This document shows positions 12,290-23,179 of a DNA stretch of 64,000 nucleotides, in pieces. The DNA lies in contig CAMRHE010000169.1 of assembly GCA_947044405.1 (NCBI GenBank), positions 4,092,501-4,156,500 on the forward strand, written 5' to 3'. The notes under the pieces were generated by a model. The model worked only from the letters and a program-made list of their open reading frames with translations. It searched no databases and was not told the DNA's origin. Source of the stretch: Leptodactylus fallax (Eukaryota; Chordata; Amphibia; Anura; Leptodactylidae). How positions within the stretch are numbered: position 1 is the first letter of the stretch; the number at the start of each line of letters is the position of its first letter. The position numbers were made by a program, and so were the translations under genes.

Positions 12290-12745
12290 CCAGCATTTGG
12301 GTCACTAAAAGTTTATAATAATACATTTTTGCTCCTTTCTGTGAAATCCTGCATTTCCTTATTGTCTCCCCTTGTTTCTCTTTTGATAGTTTTACCCTAC
12401 TTCTCACTGTATATTGTGAACAGCTAGTATGAGGCTTCTCTTTCATATATCACCAAGTTCGATTTGTTTTTTTTCATAGATGTCATCAGTTGAATACACA
12501 TTCGGGATTGGGAGCAGGTGCAACTACATATAAAAAAATCCCCATCCCAACTGTGTTTCCAACTGATGGCACTGCTGGAAATACAGATAGAACTGCCCAT
12601 TAGTGTCATATGAGTGATGAGAATCTCCGCTTTCATATGACATTTCTGTTTTTTCTAACACTCGAGATATGGTTGTTTCGACTGACAACACCACCCTTAT
12701 TTTTCCTGAATTATACACACACAAACACCCGCACACAGTATGAGA
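12290..12745. repeat. Family X repeat, copy 2 (left part)
   Basis: It matches 480-790 and 15640-16070 (TCCTTTCTGTGAAATCCTGCATTTCC, CCCCTTGTTTCTC, GATGAGAATCTCCGCTTTCATATGAC, CAGTATGAGAAG). The copy breaks off near 12745 and resumes at about 13247 with AGAAACAGAGTACAGCTC. A separate insertion therefore fills 12746-13246. Confidence 0.5.
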
Positions 12746-13246
12746 AGGTGACAGGCAGAGTACTGGAGTCTTGCTATATTAGCCCCCTGGTTTTTAATAT
12801 ATGTCTGGTCCAGGACAGGTTTTGAGTAGGCCTCAGCCCAGGTGTAAGTCCTAGGCCTCATTACTGGCCCATAAAAGCCTACAGAGCCTGCACTTCAGGG
12901 CAGACCCTGGAAGAGAGTGGAGGCGCCTGGGTCTGTCTGGAGCTGAGAGAGTCCGGTGAGACCTGTGCCTTGTTGCTATTTTGTTTTATTCGTGTGGCTG
13001 GAGCAAGCCACATGTATAGCTAGGATTATTTCTGTTCAGTTAGAAGCTCACACGAGCAGGATTTTGTTTTCTTATTTGCCTGAAGTTAAGGCTGTGTTTT
13101 ACTTTGCCTGTTTTACCTGACATAAGGTTTATTTATTTTTGCCATTTTTTAAAAAAAATAAGCCTGTTGCACCAGAGCTTTGTGTCCTTGTCTGACTGTT
13201 TGGGTCCGTACCTGTGCTGCTACCAAGGTACCTCCCCCACAACAGT
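12746..13246 (+). mobile_element. Probable solo LTR inside a family X repeat
   Basis: This 0.5 kb block interrupts a family X copy. It has a TATA-like CCCATAAAAGCC (about 12869), a T/A-rich AAAAAAAATAAGCC region near 13150 that could serve for polyadenylation, and it ends CCTCCCCCACAACA, all like a gypsy-type LTR in plus orientation. Exact borders and a clean target duplication were not found, so the LTR call is tentative. Confidence 0.4.
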
Positions 13247-13400
13247 TAGAAACAGAGTACAGCTCTAAATAAAGCCGCAAAGGAAAGATTAAAGATATGC
13301 ACGATTCCACAGGAAGGAGCCAAAATTTGATAGTCAACTATATTACAATATTTATTAATAGCATAAATACTGCCAGAAAATCAAAAGTTGTTTAAAGTTT
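13247..13400. repeat. Family X repeat, copy 2 (right part)
   Basis: It resumes the repeat broken at 12745 (AGAAACAGAGTACAGCTC, then CCAGAAAATCAAAAGTTGTTTAAAG). The end resembles the end of the copy at 15640-16070. Confidence 0.45.
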
Positions 13401-14185
13401 AGATGGGCTTTAAATCACAATTTGAGTCTTGAGATGAGCCACGGTTGGTCTACAAATCACATGGACCATGAACCTGGCAGTCTGCATGGGCACTAAGCTC
13501 ATTCAATTCAATGAATTTTGTAGCGCAGAACAGGACAGGTTTTCCAGAGAAATATTCTTTGCGGCTGCTCCCCACATGAGGAAAGGAAATTCCCCTGTAT
13601 AAACTTACAATTTCATAATTGGGAACATGAAAATGTGTTTTCTAACTGGACTACCCTGGGCCTACTAAAGAATACAATGAGACTTTTAAAACTTATCCAT
13701 GCTACAGGCTTGGAGTAATTTTGCCTGACTGACCTCTCCTCGGAAGAAAATCTCTTTTTTTTGCAGATAATGTCTTTTACAGAGTTGTGACAGACTCAGA
13801 AATATGTAAAATAGCTTGGAAAATCCTTTCAAGGATCATCTGACTATAGCATTGACATGCCTCAATAGTACTTCCTGTGTATGCAGTGAAAGAAACATCC
13901 GGGGGAAAATCTGTGACATTATTAACAAAATTATCAAACCAGATATCCCCTTTAAAGGATCAAGCACCATTTAATGTGACTAACATGCAGAAGTAGGGAA
14001 TAGAAAAACGAGAAACATTGACAGCACTATCGGTTTTTTATTAAATGGACCACTGACTTAAACAATGTACAATTTTATCCTATAGCTGAGGGATATGCAA
14101 TGTTTACCATTCCTCAAGTTCTAGTCTAGAGGTCTTTGAAAGCAAATGCCTTTTTATATCTCCATTGCACCCAAAGTGGACCTAC

Positions 14186-14317
14186 CTATTAAAGCTTGAA
14201 AAAGGTTGCTCTGAAAGATGTTGATGACCCGCTCAATAGACTTTCTTAGTTGTTTATCCTCAGTCTGGTTCAGTTTTGTGCGATATTCCTCCAAGAGGTC
14301 CAGGGCCCGCTGAGTAT
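14186..14317 (-). CDS. dlg1: dlg1 coding exon 2 (L27 domain)
   Basis: This exon is 132 nt, entered in phase 1 after a TTTCTACATTTGTGTAG acceptor and left in phase 1 before a GTAGGT donor. It encodes 43 whole residues, [20 protein letters not shown] through [13 protein letters not shown]. This is nearly identical to the N-terminal L27 domain of vertebrate DLG1 (SAP97). In this family L27 pairs with L27 domains of partners such as CASK and the MPP/LIN7 group and helps place the scaffold at the lateral membrane. The split GAT codons at both ends join exactly with exon 1 (CAA G) and exon 3 (AT ATT). No disruptive change is seen. Confidence 0.96.
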
Positions 14318-14679
14318 CTACACAAATGTAGAAAGAAGAATTTATATTAAAACACAATACAAGTCAAGAAATCTTTGTAGGGACACAAAAGTATGGTATA
14401 CTATGGTTTTGTGTCCTTCAAAAAAAGTGACTGAAACAGACCAGTTTTGTTTGTTTTTTTTAAAACATTGATGTCTTGGCAACCAGATCACTATCAGTTT
14501 GTATCCATTTTTACACCATGTCTGAAGAAGAGAGCTAGCACTCTCGAAAGCTTACTATCAAATATACTCATTTAGCCTCTAAAAGGTATCGCCTGATTTC
14601 TTCATTCTTCCACTTCATCTATTTTTGGCATCCGTTAAACGGATGTAAAAAAAGTGATCCGAATAGAGCCTTAGGCTAA

Positions 14680-14880
14680 GGGTCCATGTAGCAAGCTGCA
14701 CCTGAAAAATGGAAAGACTGCAGAGGAAACACATTCCAGTTTTTCTTAGCAGCATTTTTCACAGACAGTCTGCAGAGATTTCCTCTGTAGACTTTCTGTC
14801 TCTATTATACCTATACGGAAAACGCCAGAGTTTCTGTAGGTATAATTGACATGCTGCGATTTGCAAAAATGCTCGCATTT
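14680..14880. repeat. Family Z repeat (TATACCTATACGGAAAACGCC)
   Basis: This short unit contains TATTATACCTATACGGAAAACGCCAG and TAATTGACATGCTGCGATTT. Close relatives are at 40980-41345 and 63380-63620, and a partial one near 16800-16860 (TTGCAAAGTGGATGAGATT). The units carry internal inverted repeats. The class is not known to me; non-autonomous DNA transposons are likely. Confidence 0.45.
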
Positions 14881-15158
14881 TTTTAAATGATCTGTAAATA
14901 AGTCACAGAACCCACCAGTCATCATAGGTGATTTAACAGCTTATCCATTCCTTTATCTGCACAGGTCACAAAGTATGCCTAGAAAACACTTTCACAGAAG
15001 TCAATAGGGTCTACTCCATACTATTGTGTCCATGGTCCATCTCCAGGAAACAAGAAGTGACAGATGTGACAAGCTATTTAGTGGTTTAGTGTCCACAGGT
15101 GGAACTGCAGGATTTTTAGATATTATATAATTATTATTATTCATCACAATAACTTTAT

Positions 15159-15602
15159 TTAAAAGGGCATCTGCCACCTCCCCCAAGCATGTTTAACTGT
15201 CATCACCACATTACAGAGTTCATTAAAGTGATAAACAACATACCTTTGAAGATTTGGAGAAAAAGAACTTTGAGGTCTTCTACAAATGAGATAGTTGGCG
15301 CACTGGTGATGAGCCTTCAGCTCCCTGGAGCACTGTCCTTGCTACTCCTGCCTGTACCACCCTGTGCAGTGGGAGTTGATCCTTCCCATAACCCATCTGA
15401 CCTGAGCAGCAAGAGTAGAACTGAACGCCCGCCCCCAGTGCACCAACTGCCTCGTTTGCTTAAAGCTTCAAAGTCGTCTTTCTCCAAATCTACAAAAGTG
15501 AATTACGGTATATAAAAAAGGTATGTTTATCACTGTAATGTTACTCTGTAATGCAGTGGTGGTAGCTAAATATACTTGGGGGAGGTTTTAGACTCCCTTT
15601 AA
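15159..15602. mobile_element. T2-type foldback MITE
   Basis: TTAA occurs at both ends (15159-15162, 15599-15602), with ends TTAAAAGGGCATCTGCC and, inverted, TTAAAGGGAGTCTAAAACC. The two arms pair along much of their length (GTGATAAACA, TGGAGAAA, ACCTCCCCCAAG). The central part is GC-richer. A half-copy of the same family is at about 33990-34230. Confidence 0.7.
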
Positions 15603-15639
15603 GCAATAGGTGATTTTCTCACGATAAATTCCATTTAAA

Positions 15640-16070
15640 GAGTAACTAAAATTTCGGACAAATTTAGATTTTTTTTTTTTTCAGCATTTGTGTTAAGTTT
15701 TGTATTATACTTTATTCCCAAAATGTGTTTCCTTTCTGTGAAATCTTGTATTTTTTTTTTGTATTCTTCCCCTTGTTTCTCTATGGAGAGCTGCACCCTA
15801 CTTTTCACTGTGTATGGGCCTATGTGTAAACAGGGAAAATAGTTATATCTAGGACATTATAAAATAAAAAATGGAGAAAAGGGTTTCTGGTGTTGTACAA
15901 TGTCTGTTGTTGTACACAGTGAGAAGCAGAAAATTGATCTCTATAGTGAAACAAAGGAAAAGTACAATGAAGAATTTCACAGAAATGAGCTAAAACATGT
16001 TAATAAGTATATTTCAAAATTAATAATGATATAAATGCAGCCAGAAAGTTTTTTGAAAGTTAAGTTGCCA
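15640..16070. repeat. Family X repeat, copy 3
   Basis: Foldback-like: CCTTTCTGTGAAATCTTGTAT and CCCCTTGTTTCTCTATGGAG on the left are answered by inverted sequence near 15950-15990. It shares these words with 12290-12420. It has no protein-coding content. Confidence 0.45.
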
Positions 16071-16470
16071 GGGCTGTGAAGTCGATGTTGTGACCAATTC
16101 TATGTGGCTTTGGAAATAAAGTTACCAACTCTGGCTCCAAAATTTGCACACAAAGTGATTATTTTTAATTACATTATGCAATTATTGAATGCATAATTTG
16201 CTGCATATTAACATTCATAGGCAATCGCCAGCTTTCTAATGAATTAAAGGATCTTTATAAGTGGCTGTCTATAAGTCAGAAGCAGTAAAGGAACTGGAGT
16301 TGGACTGTGGAAAAACAGTCGGAAATATTGGTTTGGCCTACCAATTCCACAGCCTTGTTAGTTACGTTTAAACTGCCATCAATCACATAGATAAGCTTAT
16401 CTAAACATCTCCAGCTCTGAAGACAAGCATGCAGGGAACAGAGTACAGTGTGAACAACTGTAACACTCCT

Positions 16471-16601
16471 TTAAAAGGGTTGTCTGAGTTTTTCTTTCAT
16501 TGGCTAAAAATCGGTGGAGTGGGTGGTGATCTGTGGGCACGTGGGATGTCAGCCCCCCCCCCCACCAATCAAATATTTTTAGACTATCCTAAGCATGGAT
16601 C

Positions 16602-16633
<32 letters not shown>

Positions 16634-17612
16634 CACAAACACACACCCGGACAAACATTTGCATTCACTAAGCATTTACAGTTCTTGTGCCTTCTCCTTA
16701 GCATTGCCATCAGATAAACCCTAATACAGTGTCTGCTTCTCCTTCTGTTCCTTGAATTAAACATGTCAGAGATACTGCAGAAAAAAAAAAAAAAGTAACA
16801 TTTTACAGGCCTTGCAAAGTGGATGAGATTTTAGTAATTCTCATCCACACTTTGCTTTCCAAAAAAAAAAAAAAAAAAAAAGTAACATGTCAATTTATGT
16901 TGCGGATTTTTACACCCACACATATGAACAGGTATAGGACCTGCTCCCTATTTTGCAGGTCTTCAATTCAGACTAGACACACAGACGCAAACACTACGGC
17001 TGTATCCGCAACTGCGGATAAAAAAATTAAAAAAAAAAAAAAAGTATGGTATATTGAAAGTTTTTTTTTCTTGGTCATCTTGGGATATTTTGACCAGCAT
17101 TTGCCACTGCATAGACAAAGTGACACACACACAAGATAGGTCATCACTATGTGATCGGTTGCAGTCCGATACCAAACCCTGCACAGATCAGCTTCTTAGC
17201 AGCCTCCAAGCGCAGATAGCCGCTGCAGTAGACAGAGCACATCGAAGAAGTGCTGCAATTTCCCAGAACCACCGCGTTTCAGTGGATTGGGCTACTGCAC
17301 CGCTCCTATTAATTCAGCAGGCAGAAGAGCTGATAACATGAAATAGAAACCAGAGTGTTCAGATAAGTGTTGCGGCCTATTCACTGAGCAACAAGCACAT
17401 AGCTGTATTCTTTGTAGGCTGCGCTTGGTTTCGCAGTGGAGACCCATTCAGTCGATTGGAACTGAGCTGCTGCAGTATCATGTGACCTGTGATTGTAATG
17501 TCAACAGCACACTCATGATCATGACCACTGCAATCACTTCAAACAGTTGACTAATCACATACCGTAGAGCTATCCTAAGGATAGGACATGAAGGTCCAGG
17601 AAAATCCCTTTA
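16471..17612. mobile_element. Possible T2-type element with internal poly-A tracts
   Basis: TTAAAAGGGTTGTCTGAG at the left and, inverted, TTAAAGGGATTTTCCTGG at the right would define a 1.14 kb TTAA element. CTATCCTAAGGATAGGACATG near the right end is a phrase typical of such frog elements. Inside are A runs at 16604-16632, 16779-16793, 16861-16880 and 17031-17043. The two ends match only over about 10 bp, so these could be two different elements. Confidence 0.4.
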
Positions 17613-18057
17613 AGATCCTTAGCTGGAATTAGAAGCTGGAACATGTCATCAGCTGTCTAATACGACTAGCTAAATTTTTAAACTTGAATAGATAAGTAAA
17701 ATGCTTTGATGGATCCTACTATTTATGGGAAGAACACCAACCAAGTACATTTATCAGTTTGTATGTAAAAGTATATGCATCAGTTTGCATCAATACAGTA
17801 CTGTAATTCAAAAAACCCCATAGAGTGGCAAAAAAAAAAAAACCCTACGACAAAAAGACAGGAGGTATAGACAAAGACAAACAGTACATACCCTGGTATA
17901 CACTATTCTACAGATAGAGACCTAAAATATGCCCATATAATTTTCTTAAATAAAATTGGACCTAAAAAAATTGCCGGCAATTGGCAACAATGCAATAATA
18001 AAAAGTTTGCTCATGACGTTGTAGCAAATGAGAGGGGTCAGGCTAATCATCATCTAT

Positions 18058-19701
18058 TACAGTCATATGAAAAAGTTTGGGCACCCCTATTAATCTTAAT
18101 CATTTTTAGTTCTAAATATTTGGGTGTTTGCAACAGCCATTTCAATTTGATATATCTAATAACTGATGGACACAGTAATATTTCAGGATTGAAATGAGGT
18201 TTATTGTACTAACAGAAAATGTGCAATATGCATTAAACCAAAATTTGACCGATGCAAAAGTATGGGCACCTCAACAGAAAAGTGACATTAATATTTAGTA
18301 GATCCTCCTTTTGCAAAAATAACAGCCTCTAGTCGCTTCCTGTAGCTTTTAATCAGTTCCTGGATGAAGGTATTTTTGACCATTCCTCTTTACAAAACAA
18401 TTCCAGTTCAGTTAAGTTTGATGGTCGCCGAGCATGGACAGCCCGCTTCAAATTATCCCACAGATGTTCAATGATATTCAGGTCTGGGGACTGGGATGGC
18501 CATTCCAGAACATTGTAATTGTTCCTCTGCATGAATGCCTGAGTAGATTTGGAGCTGTGTTTTGGATCATTGTCTTGCTGAAATATCCATCTCCGGCGTA
18601 ACTTCAAATTCGTCACTGATTCTTGTACATTATTCTCAAGAATCTGCTGATACTGAGTTGAATCCATGCGACCCTCAACTTTAACAAGATTCCCGATGCC
18701 GGCATTGGCCACACAGCCCCAAAGCATGATGGAACCTCCACCAAATTTTACAGTGGGTAGCAAGTGTTTTTCTTGGAATGCTGTGTTTTTTTGACGCCAT
18801 GCATAACGCCTTTTTGTATGACCAAACAACTCAATCTTTGTTTCATCAGTCCACAGGACCTTCTTCCAAAATGAAGCTGGCTTGTCCAAATGTGCTTTTG
18901 CATACCTCAGGCGACTCTGTTTGTGGCGTGCTTTCAGAAACGGCTTCTTTCGCATCACTCTCCCATACAGCTTCTCCTTGTGCAAAGTGTGCTGTTTTGT
19001 TGACCGATGCACAGTGACACCATCTGCAGCAAGATGATGCTGCAGCTCTTTGGAGGTGGTCTGTGGATTGTCCTTGACTGTTCTCACCATTCTTCTTCTC
19101 TGCCTTTCTGATATTTTTCTTGGCCTGCCACTTCTGGGCTTAACAAGAACTGTCCCTGTGGTCTTCCATTTCCTTACTATGTTCCTCACAGTGGAAACTG
19201 ACAGGTTAAATCTCAGACAACTTTTTGTATCCTTCGCCTGAACAACTATGTTGAACAATCTTTGTTTTCAGATCATTTGAGAGTTGTTTTGAGGAGCCCA
19301 TGATGCCACTCTTCAGAGGAGATTCAAATAGGAGAACAACTTGCAATTGGCCACCTTAAATACCTTTTCTCATGATTGGATACACCTGGCTATGAAGTTC
19401 AAAGCTCAGTGAGGTTACAAAACCAATTTTGTGCTTCAGTAAGTCAGTAAAAAGTAGTTAGGAGTATTCAAATCAATAAAATGATAAGGGTACCCAAATT
19501 TTTGCACCGGTCAAATTTTGGTTTAATGCATATTGCACATTTTCTGTTAGTACAATAAACCTCATTTCAATCCTGAAATATTACTGTGTCCATCAGTTAT
19601 TAGATATATCAAATTGAAATGGCTGTTGCAAACACCCAAATATTTAGAACTAAAAATGATTAAGAATAATAGGGGTGCCCAAACTTTTTCATATGACTGT
19701 A
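18058..19701 (-). mobile_element. Tc1-like transposon, full length, inactive
   Basis: It has inverted repeats of more than 100 bp (ACAGTCATATGAAAAAGTTT at the left, its complement at the right) between TA at 18058-18059 and TA at 19700-19701. At 1644 bp it is the normal length for Tc1 elements. One gene lies on the minus strand (18288-19301). The low-complexity block 19702-20056 begins immediately beyond its right end. Confidence 0.93.
18288..19301 (-). pseudogene. Tc1 transposase, two small frameshifts
   Basis: The reading frame begins ATG GGC TCC TCA AAA at 19301 (MGSSKQLS). A loss of 2 nt near 19212 shifts the frame, and a 301-residue stretch then runs from 19258 to 18353. That stretch shows the helix-turn-helix region (STVRNIVRKW), the GRPRKIS hinge, and the DD34E triad in WTDETK, QQDNDPKHSSKS and SPDLNIIEHLW. 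Near 18353 a loss of about 7 nt, apparently between two CCAGGA repeats, shifts the frame again before the conserved tail (LIKSYRKRLEAVIFAKGG) that ends at 18288. Transposases of this family cut and paste the element at TA. The copy is otherwise well preserved, so decay is recent. Confidence 0.88.
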
Positions 19702-19987
19702 TAGGGGCTGTTTAAACCCTAAAATTTACCCCCAAAAAAAAGGGACCACCCTCTTAAAAAAACCCCCACAAGTGTCTCCTCTATCAAACACCCAACACAC
19801 ATCCCTCGCGGCGCCCGCCCCCCCCCCCCGCGCGCCCCTTTTTCCCCCCCCCGGGGTTGGGGGCCGGTCCCCCAGAAGGCCGCCCCCCCATCCAAGGGCC
19901 CAAATCTGTGTCCCCCCTCCTTCTTTTTTTTTGTTGCGGACACCCACCCAAACCAAAAACTAAACTAACACCACAACAATAATGTTA

Positions 19988-20023
<36 letters not shown>

Positions 20024-20056
20024 TTATCTTTTTTTTTTTAAAAAAAAAAAAAAAAT
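19702..20056. other. Homopolymer-rich low-complexity block, possible assembly defect
   Basis: Long C, G, A and T runs crowd this block (C runs at 19820-19852, A/T runs at 19989-20055), and ordinary words look stretched. It starts at the very end of the Tc1 copy. The composition is unlike any neighbour. Open frames here are low-complexity only and are not genes. Confidence 0.6.
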
Positions 20057-20782
20057 CCACATCAAAAAATTCCAACTGAACATAACCTAAGGTTACGTTT
20101 ACACTGAGAATCTGACATATTCTTGACATGGTTAATGCCAAGGCTTACAGATTTGAACTGTCCCATGGGGCGAATCTGCATGTGGCTACCAAAAGTAGTT
20201 TTACCATTGGTTTCAATGCTGAAACAGCAAGACAGGGAAGTTCACTTTTTTTTCCGCAGATCAATTCTAGGGCCACCGATTTCAAATCAGAGTGCTGAAA
20301 TTCCACATTGTATGAACTACAGCACAGATTCCCATTGAAAACAAAGGGAGGCAAAAAAAAAAGTGTGTTGGAATCCGCATAGAAAAAACAAAACAAAAAA
20401 ACACAACTCACTTATTTACATTGCATTATAACGGGAACCTGTCGGGGCCATTTGGGGCACGGCATTCATCTCTGGTGCTCCGGGCGCCAGCACAGCTCCT
20501 CACTGAAGCTGGTGAAGAACACCTTTGCTATACATGCACACTGAAGCAAGGTGTGCTATAATTTGAGTGAAGAGCTGAAAAGGGGCCATACGAGTATAAA
20601 AGGTTTATTTTGTGAGGGTTTTTCTTTTTTAAATCCTGGCACCGAACAGAATTACCATAGGTCTATTCGGCACACTGATCCACAAGGACCTTTGGGTGAT
20701 TTAGTGCCATAAATATCGTTTACAGGTTCCATTTAACTATAGCATGTGTATCATCTGACCCATCGGTTTCAACAGCAAGTTA

Positions 20783-21094
20783 TTAAAAGGGGTCGTCCAG
20801 GGAGTGCTATTTTACTTCCTTCCTCCAGGGGTTTTTTTTTTTTTGTTGCTTTATCTGGGGGTTCCAGATTGGTTCTGAACCTGGGTCACATTATTGGAAC
20901 CAACACATGGACCCTGGGATGGTCCCCCTCTTTGGTTCTCTCCCATTTACACTAATCATTTGTATCATGTGGGCTTGGTTATTAAAATCGGCCAGCCTCT
21001 ATATTACAGGTGGAGCGACCCAGAAGCTGGTTCCGATCACATGACCCAGGATCAGAACCCCCTGGAGAAAGCAAGCAGCAGAAGACCCCTTTAA
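20783..21094. mobile_element. Short T2-type foldback MITE
   Basis: It is 312 bp between TTAA at 20783-20786 and TTAA at 21091-21094, with ends AAGGGGTCGTCC and, inverted, AGGGGTCTTCT. The arms pair (GAACCTGGGTCACATT and, inverted, ATCACATGACCCAGGATC). It sits about 770 bp from dlg1 exon 1. Confidence 0.65.
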
Positions 21095-21866
21095 GCGTTG
21101 ATTATTAAGTCTTCTACACAGCTGGGCAAAAAAAAGCAGCACAAGGTACAGATGTCTATATGTAAACAATGATTCCACCGGACATACATAGAGTTGATGC
21201 TTATCAATAACACAACAATTACTGTACATCTAAAATCAATGAATACAAGAGCTTGCTAAGACACTGACAGGATGAATACTTTCATATACTTCACAACCGT
21301 TTCAAGAAACGTCTTATAACAATTTTTTTTAAAAAAGACAAAATATATGTCCTCATGCTTTGCAAATAAAAAACCATGACACTGGGTTTGACTTTGCAAA
21401 GAAACACATGCCAAAATGGTTAAACTTTCAACCAATCAGACGATCACACTAAAAAAGTGGCTCCTTTGTAAGGAAGGAAGCAGATACTTCCAAGACACAC
21501 AAGGTGTCCCATTCACACTGCATCACAGGGATCAGATCCGCACAGCAGCGAGTGCAGGGGCTGGAAAGTTCCCAGTTATGGCCAAGAAGCTACGTGGACA
21601 TTGTGTGGGTAACGTAGACAGGGCTGTACAGTGTACTCCAGAGCGGCGATCATTGTCACAGCCAGTACAAGAACAATGCCACTTTGTAGAGCACCAGGGG
21701 GTCTGTCATAATTAGGGCTGAGCCCCCTCCCCAGAGACAACTACATAAAGTTCCAACAGACACACACATCCTTCAGAACAATACAGCTCAGCGCCCCCTT
21801 CTATACACGTATCCTTGCAGAGCACAGCCCCCCGTAGTAAATACACTTTAGTCTGAAGACACACAC

Positions 21867-21885
21867 CTTGCTTCCTGACAGGCAT
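21867..21885 (-). CDS. dlg1: dlg1 first coding exon (MPVRKQ)
   Basis: Nineteen coding nucleotides, ATG CCT GTC AGG AAG CAA G, are followed by a GTGTGT donor at 21866-21861. MPVRKQ is the conserved start of the L27-containing form of vertebrate DLG1, and the lone G joins AT of exon 2 to make Asp. The ATG sits in a good context (GGCACCATGC). The neighbouring peptide frames on the same strand run into the intron and are not real. The other known dlg1 N-terminus, a palmitoylated short form, starts from a later exon and is not in the window. Confidence 0.93.
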
Positions 21886-22480
21886 GGTGCCACCCCCCTG
21901 ACACACACCAACAGGCTGCCAGGAGGATTACCTCGCCAACCCCTGCACCCCTCAGCTGCAGACTCCACGAAATAATTCCTGGCTTCTAAAGTGCCCCACC
22001 TCCTGGAACAGGAGAACACCGGGAGCTTTCTTGAAACCCCCCACTGTGAAGAAGTGGAGAAGTCCTGTGCTATGCGGGACGGCTCTCTCGAGACTATTCC
22101 AAGCACTCTAGAAGGGAGGATCCCAATTATTTCCAGCACAAGTAATGTGAGGAGAGTCCCGGCTGTGTGCAGTGCCTTTCACTCCTGTGGGGGTGGAGAA
22201 ATCCGAAATGGGGCAGAAAGTTGTTGGTGAAGGGGTGGCGAAAACAAGTTGCCGTGTCCTCCGCGGCGGTTGAGAACTGTACGGTGCAGCCGAGTGACAA
22301 AACCAAAAAGTTATTCTTCACAGACGCCTTTTCTCCTCTTTTCCTTGTAAATTTCCTTTCCCTCCACTTCTTCTTCTTCTTGTCTTTCTCTCTGTCTGCG
22401 CCCCCCGCCCCCACCTCCTCCTTCTCCTCTTCCACCTCCCTCCTCCTCTCGCTCTCCCACCGTTCCGAAACCCAAACTTT
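21886..22480 (-). other. dlg1: Probable dlg1 5' untranslated leader
   Basis: The coding strand upstream of the start codon is purine- and GC-rich (GGAGGAGG and GAAGAAGAAG near 22368-22450, CCGCCGCGG near 22260) and carries no ATG at all up to 22718. That is far fewer than expected for this length and fits a 5' leader kept free of upstream starts. A weak acceptor-like TGTGTGTCAG lies 14 nt before the ATG, so part of the leader might be a separate exon. The transcription start is not visible directly. Confidence 0.55.
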
Positions 22481-22660
22481 ACTCCAAAATGGCGCCCCGG
22501 AGCTGGCTATAGCACACCACGTGACCTCCCCCTTCAGACCTAGCCCGATCTCCACCAATCGGGAGTGAGCTCCGCCGGGCGGCAGCGCCTGCTTCTACCT
22601 TGGCGAAAGAGGAAAGCTTAGGAGAACTGAGTCTCTTAAAGGGGTAAAGTTAAGCGGGCG
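22260..22660 (-). promoter_or_regulatory. dlg1: CpG-rich dlg1 promoter region
   Basis: This is the GC- and CpG-richest non-repeat block near the gene. Motifs: a YY1-like AAAATGGCGCC at 22486-22496, an E-box CACGTGAC at 22518-22525, an inverted CCAAT box (CCAAT on the plus strand at 22555-22559) and CCGCCGGGCGG at 22572-22582. No TATA box stands out. The position, directly upstream of an ATG-free leader, supports a TATA-less CpG-type promoter. YY1 motifs in such promoters usually lie just inside the transcript, so a start near 22490-22560 is my inference. Confidence 0.6.
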
Positions 22661-22879
22661 GGTCACACTTCACACCTTTTTAAAGCGGCAATCACAATAC
22701 TTGTCGCACTGTCCTGTCATTGATGGGGACAGAAAGTTGGGTTTCTGTAATGCAGAGTCTGATTTCTAGTGATCACAGTACATAGTGCTTTCTGTTTCCA
22801 TTATGGCTGTGAGGCTGCCTCATCTACAATATTACCATGCTTGTACCATGTACATGTTTACGGCAACATTTTTCTTGAA

Positions 22880-23130
22880 GGGACATTTTCTTAACCCCTA
22901 CAGCCTTCTGTTTTTCCAAAAATCCTTACTTTTTCAATTTTCTATTTACATAGCTGTGTAAAGGGCTTGTTTTTTTTGCAAGACAAATTGTACTTACTAA
23001 TGGCACCATTTAATGTTCCATACATTGTACTTAGAAGCTGAAAAGGATTCAGAATGGGGTGGAATTATAAAAAAAAAAAAAAAAAAAAGGCAGTCATGCC
23101 ATTTTCTTACAGGTTTTGTCTTTACGGCTA
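22880..23130. repeat. Piece of a long widespread frog repeat
   Basis: It contains TGTGTAAAGGGCTTGTTTTTTTTGC and TGGCACCATTTAATGTTCCATACATTG. The phrase TTCAGAATGGGGTGGAATTA occurs here and again near 33950. The sequence near 24960-25480 looks like a later part of the same repeat. No gene is present. Confidence 0.45.
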
Positions 23131-23179
23131 CCTTTGTCTTGATGTGTTAGCTTTATTCTGCAGGCCAGTAAAATAACGG

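Larger units (their letters stand above)
14318..21866 (-). other. dlg1: dlg1 intron 1
   Basis: This is the interval between the exon 1 donor (GTGTGT, read on the minus strand from 21866) and the exon 2 acceptor. It holds MITEs, a Tc1 copy and a low-complexity block, listed separately. Otherwise it shows only fragments of frog repeats, for example 14520-14600 (GAAGAAGAGAGCTAGCACTC) and 14680-14880 (family Z). 17613-18057, 20060-20782 and 21095-21860 hold nothing I can identify. Confidence 0.85.

Noticed and set aside
19719..19963. Overlapping glycine/proline-rich open frames
   Set aside because: They are produced by G and C homopolymers in the suspect low-complexity block.
22127..22558. 143-codon open frame on the minus strand in the dlg1 upstream region
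   Set aside because: It has no ATG (it would start at TTG), is purine-tract low-complexity, and lies in the promoter and leader. It is better explained as untranslated sequence.
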